Assembly: GCF_003634315.1 (NCBI RefSeq)
Contig: NZ_RBXL01000001.1
Span: 5,808,501-5,872,500 of the forward strand
From: Thiocapsa rosea
GTDB lineage: Bacteria; Pseudomonadota; Gammaproteobacteria; Chromatiales; Chromatiaceae
DNA length: 64,000 bases
Direction of reading: 5' to 3'
The notes below the pieces were generated by a model. That model was not told where the DNA came from and did no database searches. It saw only the letters and a list, made by a program, of their open reading frames with translations. Positions 47,505 through 58,045 of this stretch are shown one piece after another; position 1 is the first letter of the stretch, and each line of letters starts with the position of its first letter. Position numbers and translations under genes: made by a program.

Positions 47505-48128
47505 ATGGCACAACAACTGATCAAGGTTCCACCGACCAAGAACACGCTCCTACGCTTGAAGAAGCAGGAGAAGTTTCTCGAGGAAGGCCACGACCTGCTC
47601 GAACGCAAGCGCGAGCTGCTGACGCGACTCGTCTACGAGCGCATCGGCGAGTACCGACGGCTTCGGGACGCGTCGGAGAAGGCGCTCGCCGAGGCCTATC
47701 GCTGTCTCAGCATCACCCATCTGCGCATGGGCAGCCGCGGGATCCATCAAGCCGCGCTCGGCTCGGAGCTGGCCCTGACGGTCGACATCCTGCCGCGCCG
47801 CGCGCTCGGCGTGGAATATCCTGCCGTGACCAGCGAGCGCATCCCGCTCAAGCCGGTCGGCCTGTTGGGGACGGACGCGAGCTTCGACACCACCCGCGAG
47901 AACCTCTCCAACGCCTGCGTGCTGCTCGCGCGTCTTGCCGAGGTCGAGACCGCTCTGCACCGCCTGATGGAAGAGCAACGCAAGGCCCAGAAGCGGGTCA
48001 ACGCGCTGAAATACAACATCATTCCGCTGTATCGGCGGACCATCCACTTCATCCAGTCCTCGCTCGAAGAAGAGGAGCGCAACACGCTCTTCCAGGTCAA
48101 GCTGCTGCGGCAACGGGCCGAGGCATAA
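47505..48128 (+). CDS. V/A-type ATPase subunit D
   Basis: Central rotor shaft of the ATPase, 207 residues. The N-terminal helix (QLIKVPPTKNTLLRLKKQEKFLEEG), the central VEYPAVTSER, and the C-terminal coiled coil (EEQRKAQKRVNALKYNIIPLYRRTI) are the subunit D signature. It lies 41 kb from the I-K-F-E-A-B operon, next to unrelated genes; it is downstream of a repeat element and upstream of a small membrane protein and an XpaC-like gene. Confidence 0.93.
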   Translation: MAQQLIKVPPTKNTLLRLKKQEKFLEEGHDLLERKRELLTRLVYERIGEYRRLRDASEKALAEAYRCLSITHLRMGSRGIHQAALGSELALTVDILPRRALGVEYPAVTSERIPLKPVGLLGTDASFDTTRENLSNACVLLARLAEVETALHRLMEEQRKAQKRVNALKYNIIPLYRRTIHFIQSSLEEEERNTLFQVKLLRQRAEA

Positions 48129-48144
48129 GGAGTCGTCCACCGCC

Positions 48145-48294
48145 ATGCCCGAATTCCCGCGCAAGGTTCTCGGTTTGCTTTTGATCCTGGCCGCCGTCGG
48201 CGTCGCATCCTGGCAGACGCTGGCGGTCTCCTGCTCGTCGCCTGCTTCTGCCGCAACCGCCGAGACCGCTCGGCACGACGCCGCGCCACGCTGA
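48145..48294 (+). CDS. Small predicted membrane or exported protein, 49 residues
   Basis: MPEFPRKVLGLLLILAAVGVAS..., one hydrophobic segment followed by a short Ala-rich tail. It could be a lipoprotein-like or signal-anchored peptide. AAGGAG lies upstream with a rather long gap to the ATG. It is situated between subunit D and the XpaC-like gene on the same strand. Confidence 0.5.
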   Translation: MPEFPRKVLGLLLILAAVGVASWQTLAVSCSSPASAATAETARHDAAPR

Positions 48295-48312
48295 GCCTAG
48301 GGAGACGTTGCC

Positions 48313-49227
48313 ATGATCCGCGTGACTCTGCTGGCCGCGATCTTGACCGCGATCGCCATCCTGATCCTGGTGATTCGCTCCAAGCTCATCGGCACCGACG
48401 ACCATCGGCGTTCGATCCAGGCCCAACCGAATCCGGCACAGGGCCTCTTGATGTTCCTGTTGACGCTGCCGGTCATGATCGCCGCGGTCGTCGCCATGGC
48501 GCGCGGGCTCTTGGTGCCGATGATCGGCAACGCACTCGGTTACGGCCTGCTCCTGGGCGGGGCCTGGTTGCTGTGGCGCGGGATGGTCTCGGAAGCCGCC
48601 TACGAGCGCCGTCTCGTCGCCAAGACGCCTTGGCCGCTCAAGTCAACGGGCGGCGTGCTGATCGGCTTGGGGACGGGTCTCACCGCCTGGCTCGGTGTCG
48701 GGCATCATCCGGGCATCGCCTTCGCCTTCGGGCTCGTGGCCCTGCTCGGGTGCCGGCTCTTCTACGGGACCGATCCAGGTGCAGCCAAGCGGGTGACGGC
48801 AGCCTCCGGGCTGGACACCACGGATCAAGTCCTTGCCGCCCTGGCGCAAGCCGAGCGCTCGATCGCTGCGGTGGAGCAGTCGAGCCGCGACATCCGACAA
48901 CCCGAGCTCAATCAGCGCCTGCGGCGCGTCGCTGTGCTCGCCCGCGAGATCCTGACCTTGCTGGAAGAGGACCCGCGGGATCTGCGCCGTGCCCGCAAGT
49001 TTTTGAACGTCTATCTCGACGGCGTACAGCGTGTCGTCGAAGGCTACGCGAGGACACACCGGCGCGCCGCATCGCCCGATCTCGACGCCAACTTCCGTCG
49101 TGTCCTGACGAGCATCGAGGAGGTGTTCCAGGAGCAGCGACAGAAGCTCTTGGAGTCCGACATCATGGACTTGGACGTGCAGATCGAGGTGCTGACAAGC
49201 CAGTTGAAGCGCGAAGGGCTCCTATGA
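48313..49227 (+). CDS. XpaC-like (5-bromo-4-chloroindolyl phosphate hydrolysis family) membrane protein
   Basis: 304 residues: four hydrophobic segments in the first 160 residues (residues 4-22, 45-65, 72-88, 115-145), then a soluble helical domain (RVAVLAREILTLLEEDPRDLRRARKFLNVYLDGVQRVVEGYA) typical of XpaC. The partner TelA-like gene often seen with it is absent. The stop TGA (49225-49227) is the start of a TGAACCGCGTCG repeat end. Confidence 0.85.
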   Translation: MIRVTLLAAILTAIAILILVIRSKLIGTDDHRRSIQAQPNPAQGLLMFLLTLPVMIAAVVAMARGLLVPMIGNALGYGLLLGGAWLLWRGMVSEAAYERRLVAKTPWPLKSTGGVLIGLGTGLTAWLGVGHHPGIAFAFGLVALLGCRLFYGTDPGAAKRVTAASGLDTTDQVLAALAQAERSIAAVEQSSRDIRQPELNQRLRRVAVLAREILTLLEEDPRDLRRARKFLNVYLDGVQRVVEGYARTHRRAASPDLDANFRRVLTSIEEVFQEQRQKLLESDIMDLDVQIEVLTSQLKREGLL

Positions 49228-49238
49228 ACCGCGTCGCA

Positions 49239-49323
49239 TGAACCGCGTCGAGGAGCGATCCTGAAATGTCGATGCGCTACGCAGCCTTACTGCATTCCAA
49301 AAAGGTCGAGGCGACGCGGTTCA
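49239..49323. repeat. Inverted-repeat element with a duplicated left end
   Basis: TGAACCGCGTCG (49239-49250) pairs with CGACGCGGTTCA (49312-49323). An extra TGAACCGCGTCG copy at 49225-49236 supplies the upstream stop codon. Between 49324 and 49491 nothing but a short CGACAA hexamer run (about 49395-49414) is visible. Confidence 0.85.
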
Positions 49324-49491
49324 GAGGGCAAAGGCTCTTGAGCCAAACCGTCGCGGAATTTTTCGTTGACGTGGTCGTCCGGAATCCGATTACGACAACG
49401 ACAACGACAACGAGTAGAGCCTTCGACCCCTTTTCCTGGTTCCGGCTCTGCCGGTCGATCCTTTTCCGGAAATCACCCGACCACTAGCCAC

Positions 49492-50316
49492 TCACTCCGG
49501 ACGCGGTTTAATCGCCATCTCGATTACCTTCGACACGGCCGCGAATCCAAAGGTCGCGGTCACGAAGCTTGCCGACCCGTAGCCAAGGCGGCAGTCGAGC
49601 GAGACGCCGCTGATACCGGGCTTCTGATAGCTTACACATCCATCCGCGCGCGGATAGACCGGTTGTTCCAGCGAGTAGACGCAGTCGACCCTGAAACGCC
49701 GTTTCGGGTCGCGCGGGAATCCATAGGCCTCGCGCAAGCGCCGCCGCACCTTCGAGGCCAGCGGGTCATGCTCCGTTCGGCTCAGATCGGCCACCCTGAC
49801 CGCGGTCGGGTCGCGGCGCCCGCCCGCACCCCCGGTCGTGACGATGGGGATCGTGTGCAGCTTGCAATATGCAATCATCGCTGCCTTGAAACGGATGCTG
49901 TCGATCGCGTCGATGACCGCGTCATAGCCGCGGCTTAGATACGCCTCGAGTGTCCGATCGGTGATGAAATCGCGGATCGGCTCGCACCGGCAAAGCGGAT
50001 GGATGTCTCGGATGCGCTCGGCCATCACCTCGACCTTCGCCCGATCAAACTGGCTGGTCATGGCATGGCTCTGGCGATTCACATTCCCCGCCTCGATGGT
50101 GTCGTCGTCGATCAGGGTGATGGCGTCCACCCCGGTGCGCGCGAGCGCCTCTGCCGCCCAAGATCCCACCCCGCCAACACCGACGACACAGACATGCAGG
50201 GCCGCAATCCGCGCGCTCTCCGCGGAGCCGTAAAGCCGAGCGATCCCACCGAAGCGCGCCTCGCGCCCTACCGAAATCTCTGCATCAAGCTGCGCGGGAG
50301 TGTCTAATCTTTCCAT
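49492..50316 (-). CDS. tcdA: tRNA threonylcarbamoyladenosine dehydratase
   Basis: E1-like enzyme that cyclises t6A37 to ct6A. The 274-residue product has the nucleotide-binding VCVVGVGGVGSWAAEALAR, IDDDTIEAGNVNRQ and the later GGAGGRRDPT and CRLGYGSASFVTATFG. ATG 50316 is chosen over the longer frame. The last residues (KPRPE) and stop come from a solitary repeat end (GGACGCGGTTTA at 49499-49510), so an element border defines the C terminus. Confidence 0.93.
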   Translation of the reverse strand: MERLDTPAQLDAEISVGREARFGGIARLYGSAESARIAALHVCVVGVGGVGSWAAEALARTGVDAITLIDDDTIEAGNVNRQSHAMTSQFDRAKVEVMAERIRDIHPLCRCEPIRDFITDRTLEAYLSRGYDAVIDAIDSIRFKAAMIAYCKLHTIPIVTTGGAGGRRDPTAVRVADLSRTEHDPLASKVRRRLREAYGFPRDPKRRFRVDCVYSLEQPVYPRADGCVSYQKPGISGVSLDCRLGYGSASFVTATFGFAAVSKVIEMAIKPRPE

Positions 50317-50416
50317 CGCCGCATCATCCTCGATCGACGCCCGGACTGAAAGCGTCCGGTCAAAACGGGCACGAACCCGCAACCCACACCGTAGTTCTCC
50401 GAAATCCCTGATCTCC

Positions 50417-50500
50417 TGAACCGCGTCCCCTCCGACAGCCCTCGAAAAACACGAGGTCGAAAACACCGACGCCGGATCGGAGGACTCCGAACGCGGTTCA
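50417..50500. repeat. Inverted-repeat element upstream of groESL
   Basis: TGAACCGCGTCC...GGACTCCGAACGCGGTTCA, 84 bp, with inner arms CCTCCGA and TCGGAGG also complementary. It ends four bases before the groE -35 hexamer. Confidence 0.88.
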
Positions 50501-50504
50501 GTGC

Positions 50505-50532
50505 TTGACATCCCGGGATTTTTCTCTAGATT
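50505..50532 (+). promoter_or_regulatory. groESL promoter
   Basis: TTGACA (50505-50510), 16-bp spacer, TAGATT (50527-50532). The spacing and match indicate a sigma-70 housekeeping promoter just upstream of the CIRCE operator. Confidence 0.75.
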
Positions 50533-50533
50533 G

Positions 50534-50560
50534 TTAGCACTCGATCCGACCGAGTGCTAA
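50534..50560 (+). promoter_or_regulatory. CIRCE operator (HrcA site)
   Basis: TTAGCACTC-N9-GAGTGCTAA, a perfect match to the conserved CIRCE inverted repeat, located at the expected transcription start of groESL. Indicates HrcA repression and heat induction. Confidence 0.97.
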
Positions 50561-50615
50561 CAGCCCGTCGAGATCGCGAACTTTCGGTTTTATCGCTCAC
50601 GGAGTCACCTGATTT

Positions 50616-50903
50616 ATGAACCTACGTCCTTTGCATGACCGTGTCGTCGTTCGCCGTAAGGAAGAGGAGCGCACCTCCGCCGGCGGCATCCTGATCCCGG
50701 ATTCGGCGGCCGAGAAGCCGATTGAGGGCGAAGTCATCGCCGTCGGCAACGGCAAGCTGTTGGACAACGGCGAGATCCGCCGCCTGGATGTGAAGGTCGG
50801 CGACCGCGTGTTGTTCGGAAAATATTCCGGCACGGAGGTCAAGCTCTCCGAGGAGAAGCTGCTGGTGATGCGCGAAGACGACATCATGGGCGTCATCGAA
50901 TAG
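50616..50903 (+). CDS. groES: Co-chaperonin GroES
   Basis: 95-residue lid subunit of the GroEL chaperonin: [18 protein letters not shown], the mobile loop [14 protein letters not shown] and C-terminal [14 protein letters not shown]. First gene of the CIRCE-controlled groES-groEL operon, 57 bp before groEL. Confidence 0.98.
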   Translation: MNLRPLHDRVVVRRKEEERTSAGGILIPDSAAEKPIEGEVIAVGNGKLLDNGEIRRLDVKVGDRVLFGKYSGTEVKLSEEKLLVMREDDIMGVIE

Positions 50904-52592
<1,689 letters not shown>

Positions 52593-52672
52593 AACCGTCG
52601 CCAAGCCGATGCCCGGTCCGATGCGAGCGCCGTCTCGTATCGGACCCTGCCTCGGCAAGGGCGATCGACGTC

Positions 52673-52704
52673 ACGACAAAGGAGCCGCAAGGCTCCTTTG
52701 TCGT
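52673..52704 (+). terminator. groESL terminator
   Basis: Perfect 14-bp stem ACGACAAAGGAGCC / GGCTCCTTTGTCGT with a GCAA tetraloop, about 80 bp after the groEL stop. Confidence 0.85.
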
Positions 52705-52818
52705 TCCGGTTCAAGGAAACCGCGGATCCGATCGCGCTAACCCGAAACATGCCAAGCGGGATACCATGTGCGGCCGACCGAACACAGGCAATCGCGCCTC
52801 AGCATCGGAAGCCCCACC

Positions 52819-53508
52819 GTGAGCCAGCGCAACGTTTCTTTATCGGGTTGGTGGCGGTTCTGGAGAGATCCGGATCGCAGCTTGGCGGCACTCCTCCTGC
52901 TGCTCATGCTCTACATCCTTGTCGTCACGCCGATGTACGGCACACCGCTGGCGGACGGAGGACTGATCAGCATCACCTTTTCGTTGATCCTGCTCACCGG
53001 CGTCTTCGCCACGGCGCAATATCATGCCACCCGGTTCGGCATCGTGATCATCGCCTTGATGGCCTTCGCCTCGCACTGGGTTCACTTCGTCGTCGGCGGG
53101 ACGATCATCCATCTGGTCGATACGGCGGGAGCGATCCTCTTTTTCATGACTCAGGCCTACTTCACCGTCCAGCGCGTTTTCCGCGAAGGCCCCATCAACA
53201 GCTATCGGATCCTCGGCGCGATTGCGGGCTATCTGATCATCGGGATGATCTTCGCAAACATCTACCTCGCCATCGCGCTCGTGTCCCCGGACGCCTTTCG
53301 GTTTGCACCCGGCGTTCAAATCAACGAGCCTCCGCTCCCGGAGCTGGTCTATTTCAGCTTCGTGACACTGACGACGGTCGGCTTCGGCGACATCACACCA
53401 CTCCATCCGATGGCGCGATCGGTTGTCGCGACGGAGGCCCTGATCGGACAGCTCTACCCCGCGATTCTGATCGCGCGCCTGGTCACCCTTTACCGTCGCG
53501 ACCCCTGA
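52819..53508 (+). CDS. Two-pore-segment ion channel (K+ channel-like)
   Basis: About 229 residues with hydrophobic helices at roughly residues 20-38, 45-62, 70-90, 95-115 and 125-150 and a C-terminal pore module with the selectivity filter LTTVGFGD followed by a last helix. TVGFGD matches a K+-selective filter (TVGYGD type). No regulatory RCK domain follows. The start is uncertain: GTG 52819 (GGAAG upstream) or GTG 52768. Confidence 0.85.
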   Translation: MSQRNVSLSGWWRFWRDPDRSLAALLLLLMLYILVVTPMYGTPLADGGLISITFSLILLTGVFATAQYHATRFGIVIIALMAFASHWVHFVVGGTIIHLVDTAGAILFFMTQAYFTVQRVFREGPINSYRILGAIAGYLIIGMIFANIYLAIALVSPDAFRFAPGVQINEPPLPELVYFSFVTLTTVGFGDITPLHPMARSVVATEALIGQLYPAILIARLVTLYRRDP

Positions 53509-53554
53509 ACCAGGATCCGAAGGGATACCCAACACCCCGGCCCGGGGCGTCGTG

Positions 53555-54241
53555 TCACATCGCAGGAAAGCGAGACATGTAGTCGATCACGACTTGGATG
53601 TCCTCGTCCCGATAGTCCTTACTGACCTCCCACATCTCCGGATTGGCATTCCGACGCTTGCCGCCGCGGATGTCGTGCATCTGGCGCAGGAGGTAGAGGT
53701 AATGTTGTCCGGCCACGCGCGGATAGAAGTTGGCCGGATCCCCTTCCCCTGCCGGGCCGTGGCACTCGATGCAGTCGCGCGCATAGAGCGATCGGCCACG
53801 CTCTAGGTCCGTTCCCGGGCCGATCCCGTGCTCCTCGGGAACAGGTAATGCGCTCAAATACGAGGCAATGTCCGCAAGCTCCTGCGTCGTGACGACGTGC
53901 TCCTCGGCGAAGGGATACATCTTGCGGTTGTCGCGGATACCCGCCCGGACATCGGCTAATTGTTTGATCAAGACCGAGGCATGTTGACCGGCCAGACGCG
54001 GATAGGTCCCGTCGACCTCCCCGAGGGCCTCCAGACCGTGGCATCCCTGACAGACCTCGAACGCGATCTCCCCCCGGAGCGGATCTCCCTTGGCCTGGAG
54101 TGCGAGGAGCTTCTCGCCGCGCATCTCGTTCCAGACGTAGCCCGGCGATTCGAAGCCCGGCGCGACGGGTTGCTTGGGCTCGTCGCCGGCCTGGGCCGAG
54201 CAGGCGGCAAAGAAGACGATCACTGCGATGATCCTGGACAT
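53555..54241 (-). CDS. Diheme cytochrome c (c4-like), second of two
   Basis: Periplasmic electron carrier with a signal peptide (MSRIIAVIVFFAACSAQAGD) and two heme sites, CQGCH and CIECH, each in a small class I domain with YPRLAGQ / YPRVAGQHYLYLLRQM repeats. ATG 54241 is preferred since GGAGAG lies just before it; an ATG at 54259 overlaps the upstream gene stop. It is the last gene of the mto-like cluster and a candidate to carry electrons from MtoA toward the photosynthetic chain. Confidence 0.9.
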   Translation of the reverse strand: MSRIIAVIVFFAACSAQAGDEPKQPVAPGFESPGYVWNEMRGEKLLALQAKGDPLRGEIAFEVCQGCHGLEALGEVDGTYPRLAGQHASVLIKQLADVRAGIRDNRKMYPFAEEHVVTTQELADIASYLSALPVPEEHGIGPGTDLERGRSLYARDCIECHGPAGEGDPANFYPRVAGQHYLYLLRQMHDIRGGKRRNANPEMWEVSKDYRDEDIQVVIDYMSRFPAM

Positions 54242-54255
54242 GATGCTCTCTCCAC

Positions 54256-54864
54256 TCATGGCTGCCCCGGCGTCACGGCCATACCGGCGATATACTCGGA
54301 CACGGCGCGCATCTCTTCCTCGTTCATCCGACCGGCGACCGTGCGCATCAGCCTGCCGCGATCGTTGGTCCGGATGTCGTGATCGAAGTTTCGCATCTGT
54401 TGCAACGTATAGGCGGGATCCTGTCCCGCGAGCAGAGGGGAGCGCGGTGTGCCCGTACCGTCCGGTTTATGGCATCCGGCGCAGGCTGGGACACCGGCCT
54501 CCTTATTGCCTTGGTGGTACAGCACCCGTCCCTCTTCGACGAGTGCGGGGTTCGTCACCACACCCGAGGTGCGACGCTGGCCGCTGAAGTAGGTCGCCAA
54601 GGCGAACAGCTCGGCCTGCGAATACTTCTCCGCGATCGGCTTCATCACGTCGCTCTTGCGTGTCCCGTTCGCGAGCTCGACGAGCTGCTTGGCAAGGTAC
54701 TCCTGCTGAATGCCCGCCAGCTTCGGGAAGCTCGGTACAGGTCCATTCCCGTCCATGCCGTGACAGGCCACGCACTCGGCCGCGACGATCGCCTTGGCAT
54801 CCCGTGCCTCGACTTGCGCAATGGGTCCGGCGATCAACGGAATCACCGTCAACATGGTCGTCAT
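54256..54864 (-). CDS. Diheme cytochrome c (c4-like), first of two
   Basis: 202 residues: signal peptide (MTTMLTVIPLIAGPIAQVEA), heme sites CVACH at 31-35 and CAGCH at 128-132, and the FPKLAGIQQEYLAKQL type sequence of cytochrome c4. It is followed directly by the second diheme gene. A composite inverted-repeat pair (54999-55191) lies between it and mtoB, so cotranscription with mtoAB may be modified by that structure. Confidence 0.9.
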   Translation of the reverse strand: MTTMLTVIPLIAGPIAQVEARDAKAIVAAECVACHGMDGNGPVPSFPKLAGIQQEYLAKQLVELANGTRKSDVMKPIAEKYSQAELFALATYFSGQRRTSGVVTNPALVEEGRVLYHQGNKEAGVPACAGCHKPDGTGTPRSPLLAGQDPAYTLQQMRNFDHDIRTNDRGRLMRTVAGRMNEEEMRAVSEYIAGMAVTPGQP

Positions 54865-54998
54865 CTTCACCCGTCCTATTGGATTGGTCGGAATTGAAGT
54901 CGGCTGTCTTTGGTTGTCGAAGTACACTCTCAACACTTGATCCCCCGGTATCCCGATCGCTGTCGGTGCGGATGCACCCATCGTCTGACGGCGTCGCC

Positions 54999-55084
54999 TA
55001 AACCGCGCCCAACGCGATATGCGTCGTTTGTTGGTTTGGCTTGGCCGTGCCGGCTCCGACAACCGTCGGCGCCGGCGCGGTTTA
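54999..55084. repeat. Inverted-repeat element, type B (third composite pair)
   Basis: TAAACCGCGCC (left) and GGCGCGGTTTA (right) pair over 11 bp; the interior has diverged from the other B copies. It is followed by linker 55085-55107 (AAGATTGAAAAATGTTAAAT) and an A2 copy. Confidence 0.8.
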
Positions 55085-55107
55085 AAAGATTGAAAAATGT
55101 TAAATTT

Positions 55108-55191
55108 TAAACCGCGTCTCACCGAGATCGAGGACATCTCCGAAGCGAAACACAATTTGAAAATAACGCAAGTCGCTCTGGACGCGGTTTA
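55108..55191. repeat. Inverted-repeat element, A2 subtype, at the mtoB 3' end
   Basis: TAAACCGCGTC...GACGCGGTTTA with the CACCGAGATCGAGGACATCT interior shared with 47405-47488. The mtoB stop (TGA, 55195-55197) is four bases from it and the element provides a second in-frame TAA. Confidence 0.9.
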
Positions 55192-55194
55192 AGA

Positions 55195-57960
55195 TCAGAA
55201 CGTTACCTGCACAAAGAGACCCGCGACGCTGGCGCTGTAGTCCTGCGGACCCGAGTCCAGATAGAGGGTATTCGCCGTCGGCATCGGATTCTCGTACACG
55301 CCGTCGTAATGCCAGTCGTCGATCGAGCCTGTTTCGTAGCGGTACAGCGCCCTGACGGCGACGGATTTATTGATGGGCACGATCACGTTCAGATCCGCAA
55401 ACTGCTGAGTTGTATTCAGGTTCGGCATGCCCGAGCCAATGAGTGCCAAGGTATCCGGATTGGTGATTCCGAGCGCATTTGGATTGTAGTTGTAGCCGAT
55501 CTTGGTCACTCCGGCGGTATAGGTATAGTCGAGTTCGACCCTGGCCCAGCCGAAATCGTAACGTCCTCCGATGCCGAAGGTGTGGTTGTAGTCGTCGCTC
55601 TCCACGCTCCAGGCCCGAGCGCTGTTGTAGAGCGGATTGACCGGTGATTCGTCACCGCAGAGACTGTGCCAGTTCGTCCCGCTGACACGGGTCTGATCAC
55701 GTAATCTCGCCCCGCTGCTGACCGGAGGAGGTGCGATACCGGTTGTATTGGTCACAATCGATCCATCGGAATAGAAGTAATAGTAGTTCCCGATGACGCA
55801 CCCGAGTGACTGAATCCCGCTCTGCTTCATATTGCCTTGTTGGTATGTATAGAATCCATACAGACCCAGATTCGCGCTGGGTTGGTAGTTCACGTCGAGA
55901 CTGGCGGATCCGATCCTGTATCGATCGGTACGACCGATATCCGAGGCCGGATAGTCATTGTTCTGATACTGAAGGACGAGACCGACGTCGATGGCCTCGG
56001 TGGCAATCACATTCAATCGACCGTTCAAAGTTGTCTGATCCCGATCGGCAAGATCGAACTTTCGCAACCCGGACGGCGAATGGATCCAGCTCGCGACATT
56101 GGTGCCGTTGGCAAACGGCGCGGGTCCGAAGATCGCACTGCTAGCGTTTGGATCCGCCTCGACGTTGTAGCTGTCTCCACGACGCTCGGCGTACTCAGCC
56201 GAGACGCGGATGGTGCCGAAGCTGAACCCGCGATTGGTATAGCCGAGCTCGAGGCTGTTCTCCCACGTCTTGTCGCGCTCGCGATAGGAGCGGTCGAACT
56301 CCTCGCGCTCCAGCGACAGGTTCAGGCTGGACGCCCTGCCGAGGTCGTAGTCGCCCGACAATACATAGTTCATCTGTTTATAGTCGTAGGGTGTATTGCG
56401 AATCTTGACGTTCCCCGCGCTCGGGACGAGACCGAGCGCCTGGACGGCGGCCACATTGCATCCGGCCTGATTGTAGGCGGTGTTGAGGGTACCGATCGGA
56501 TTGTTGCCCGCGGTGGCATTCGGCACGACAAAGGACCCGCCGCTGCCGTCGTTCAGGAGGCGACCCCACTGACCGGTCAAGGGATTACAGGCGAAGAACT
56601 CGGTCTTGTTCTCGGTCTCGTAGTAACGGATCTTGCCCTCGACATCGAGCTTGTCGGTCGGACTCATCACCAGACCCAAGCTGAAGAGCTGAGTATTGAT
56701 CTCCGCATCTGCCGACTGCTTGGAGTTGGCCCGCGTGGTATTCCATAGGTTTTCCGTGCTGACCCCGTTGATGTTGCCTCCGGCCAATGAAAAGGTGGTC
56801 GGTGCAATGAGGTCGTCGTCCTGCTTCATCCAAGCCAAAGAGGCGACAGCGGTCAGCCTGGCCTTGTAAAAATCCGGGAAGTTGCGACCATATTCGCCCA
56901 GGATGTTGTAGTAGTCATTGTCGGGATAGAGGTCATAGCGCCCGCTGGTGAATGTGGTCGGGGCCATTCCGGTGATGGTATTGGTCGTAATGAACAGTGG
57001 ATTCTCGAAGGTCATCGTCCCGGTACGGTTGCGGAACAGAGACGCCTCGGCTTGGAGATTGAGATTATTCAAACCGTCGTCGAACCTCAGTCCGGCGATG
57101 AAATTCTGGGTTTCGTAGTCGATTGACTCGGGAATCTCGACGTTTCCGCCGCCGCCTCCCCCTCCGAACACCGCACCGAACGGTCGGGATCCTTCGCGAT
57201 TCTCGAGGTTGTAACCGCCGAAGATGCGCCACTCGTTCGTCAGATACTTTTCAACGTTGAAGCCGCCTTGTTTACGGACGAGGCCGAGCTCGGTCTCTTC
57301 GACTTGAGTCAAGGTGTCCTGAATCGTCGCTTGCGTCGTCGCTGCGTTGCCGGTTCCTCCCGGCGTGAGTCCGACCAAGTTCAGATCCTTGCTACCCTCG
57401 CCGCTCCAAATAAGACGGTAGCTGCTCGTGAACTCATGCGGTATCTCGGTGTAGAAGAGATCAAGCTTCCAATCATTGAATCGGCCGGCCTTGGCTCCGA
57501 TGAATTGGTCGCTGTAACCGATCCCGCCCCCGTAGGTTTCGAAGAACAGCGCCGTACCCGGCTGGCTGGCCTGGAAGTTGAAGTTGTTGAGGTATGGACC
57601 TGAGTCAAGATCCTTATACTGCCGGAACCAGGCATTGTCGGTGTCGCCGAAGACACCGAGTCCACCGAGCTCCGCTTGGCCCGAATAGAGCCAGCCGGAT
57701 TGCGTTTCCTTGGTCTGCAGCGGCAACTTCGGCCAGCCAAGCAAAAAACCAGTGGGCGAGCGGGGATAAGCCTGGGCGTCCAGACCCTCGGGGTCGCGCG
57801 CCGGAACCGTATTCAGGAACCCGGGGTTGAGGGCATTGCCGAGTACGGTCGGCGTCCCTCTCGGGGCGGCCGAGTCGGCATGCGCCGTCGCGGCCGTCAA
57901 GCTCCCCAACGCGGCTCCGACGCAGCACGCCATGGTTTTTGCTCGAAAGGGTTCAATCAT
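55195..57960 (-). CDS. mtoB: MtrB/PioB/MtoB-type outer-membrane porin
   Basis: 921-residue outer-membrane beta-barrel that sheathes a decaheme cytochrome so that electrons can cross the outer membrane. It has a signal peptide (cleavage near ATAHADS), the PioB/MtrB-type N-terminal segment (GDTDNAWFRQYKDLDSGPYLNNF), many alternating aromatic/polar strands and a terminal Phe (FVQVTF). It is 85 bp after the decaheme gene, the normal MtrA-MtrB order. The reaction direction (Fe(II) oxidation or metal reduction) is inferred from the phototroph context, not seen. Confidence 0.88.
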   Translation of the reverse strand: MIEPFRAKTMACCVGAALGSLTAATAHADSAAPRGTPTVLGNALNPGFLNTVPARDPEGLDAQAYPRSPTGFLLGWPKLPLQTKETQSGWLYSGQAELGGLGVFGDTDNAWFRQYKDLDSGPYLNNFNFQASQPGTALFFETYGGGIGYSDQFIGAKAGRFNDWKLDLFYTEIPHEFTSSYRLIWSGEGSKDLNLVGLTPGGTGNAATTQATIQDTLTQVEETELGLVRKQGGFNVEKYLTNEWRIFGGYNLENREGSRPFGAVFGGGGGGGNVEIPESIDYETQNFIAGLRFDDGLNNLNLQAEASLFRNRTGTMTFENPLFITTNTITGMAPTTFTSGRYDLYPDNDYYNILGEYGRNFPDFYKARLTAVASLAWMKQDDDLIAPTTFSLAGGNINGVSTENLWNTTRANSKQSADAEINTQLFSLGLVMSPTDKLDVEGKIRYYETENKTEFFACNPLTGQWGRLLNDGSGGSFVVPNATAGNNPIGTLNTAYNQAGCNVAAVQALGLVPSAGNVKIRNTPYDYKQMNYVLSGDYDLGRASSLNLSLEREEFDRSYRERDKTWENSLELGYTNRGFSFGTIRVSAEYAERRGDSYNVEADPNASSAIFGPAPFANGTNVASWIHSPSGLRKFDLADRDQTTLNGRLNVIATEAIDVGLVLQYQNNDYPASDIGRTDRYRIGSASLDVNYQPSANLGLYGFYTYQQGNMKQSGIQSLGCVIGNYYYFYSDGSIVTNTTGIAPPPVSSGARLRDQTRVSGTNWHSLCGDESPVNPLYNSARAWSVESDDYNHTFGIGGRYDFGWARVELDYTYTAGVTKIGYNYNPNALGITNPDTLALIGSGMPNLNTTQQFADLNVIVPINKSVAVRALYRYETGSIDDWHYDGVYENPMPTANTLYLDSGPQDYSASVAGLFVQVTF

Positions 57961-58045
57961 ATCGGCGCACCTCGGGTACGGTTTCTGCTCGATTAGGCTC
58001 GATCGACGGATCGCTCTGCCGCCACGTCAGTCGCATTCGACAAAA

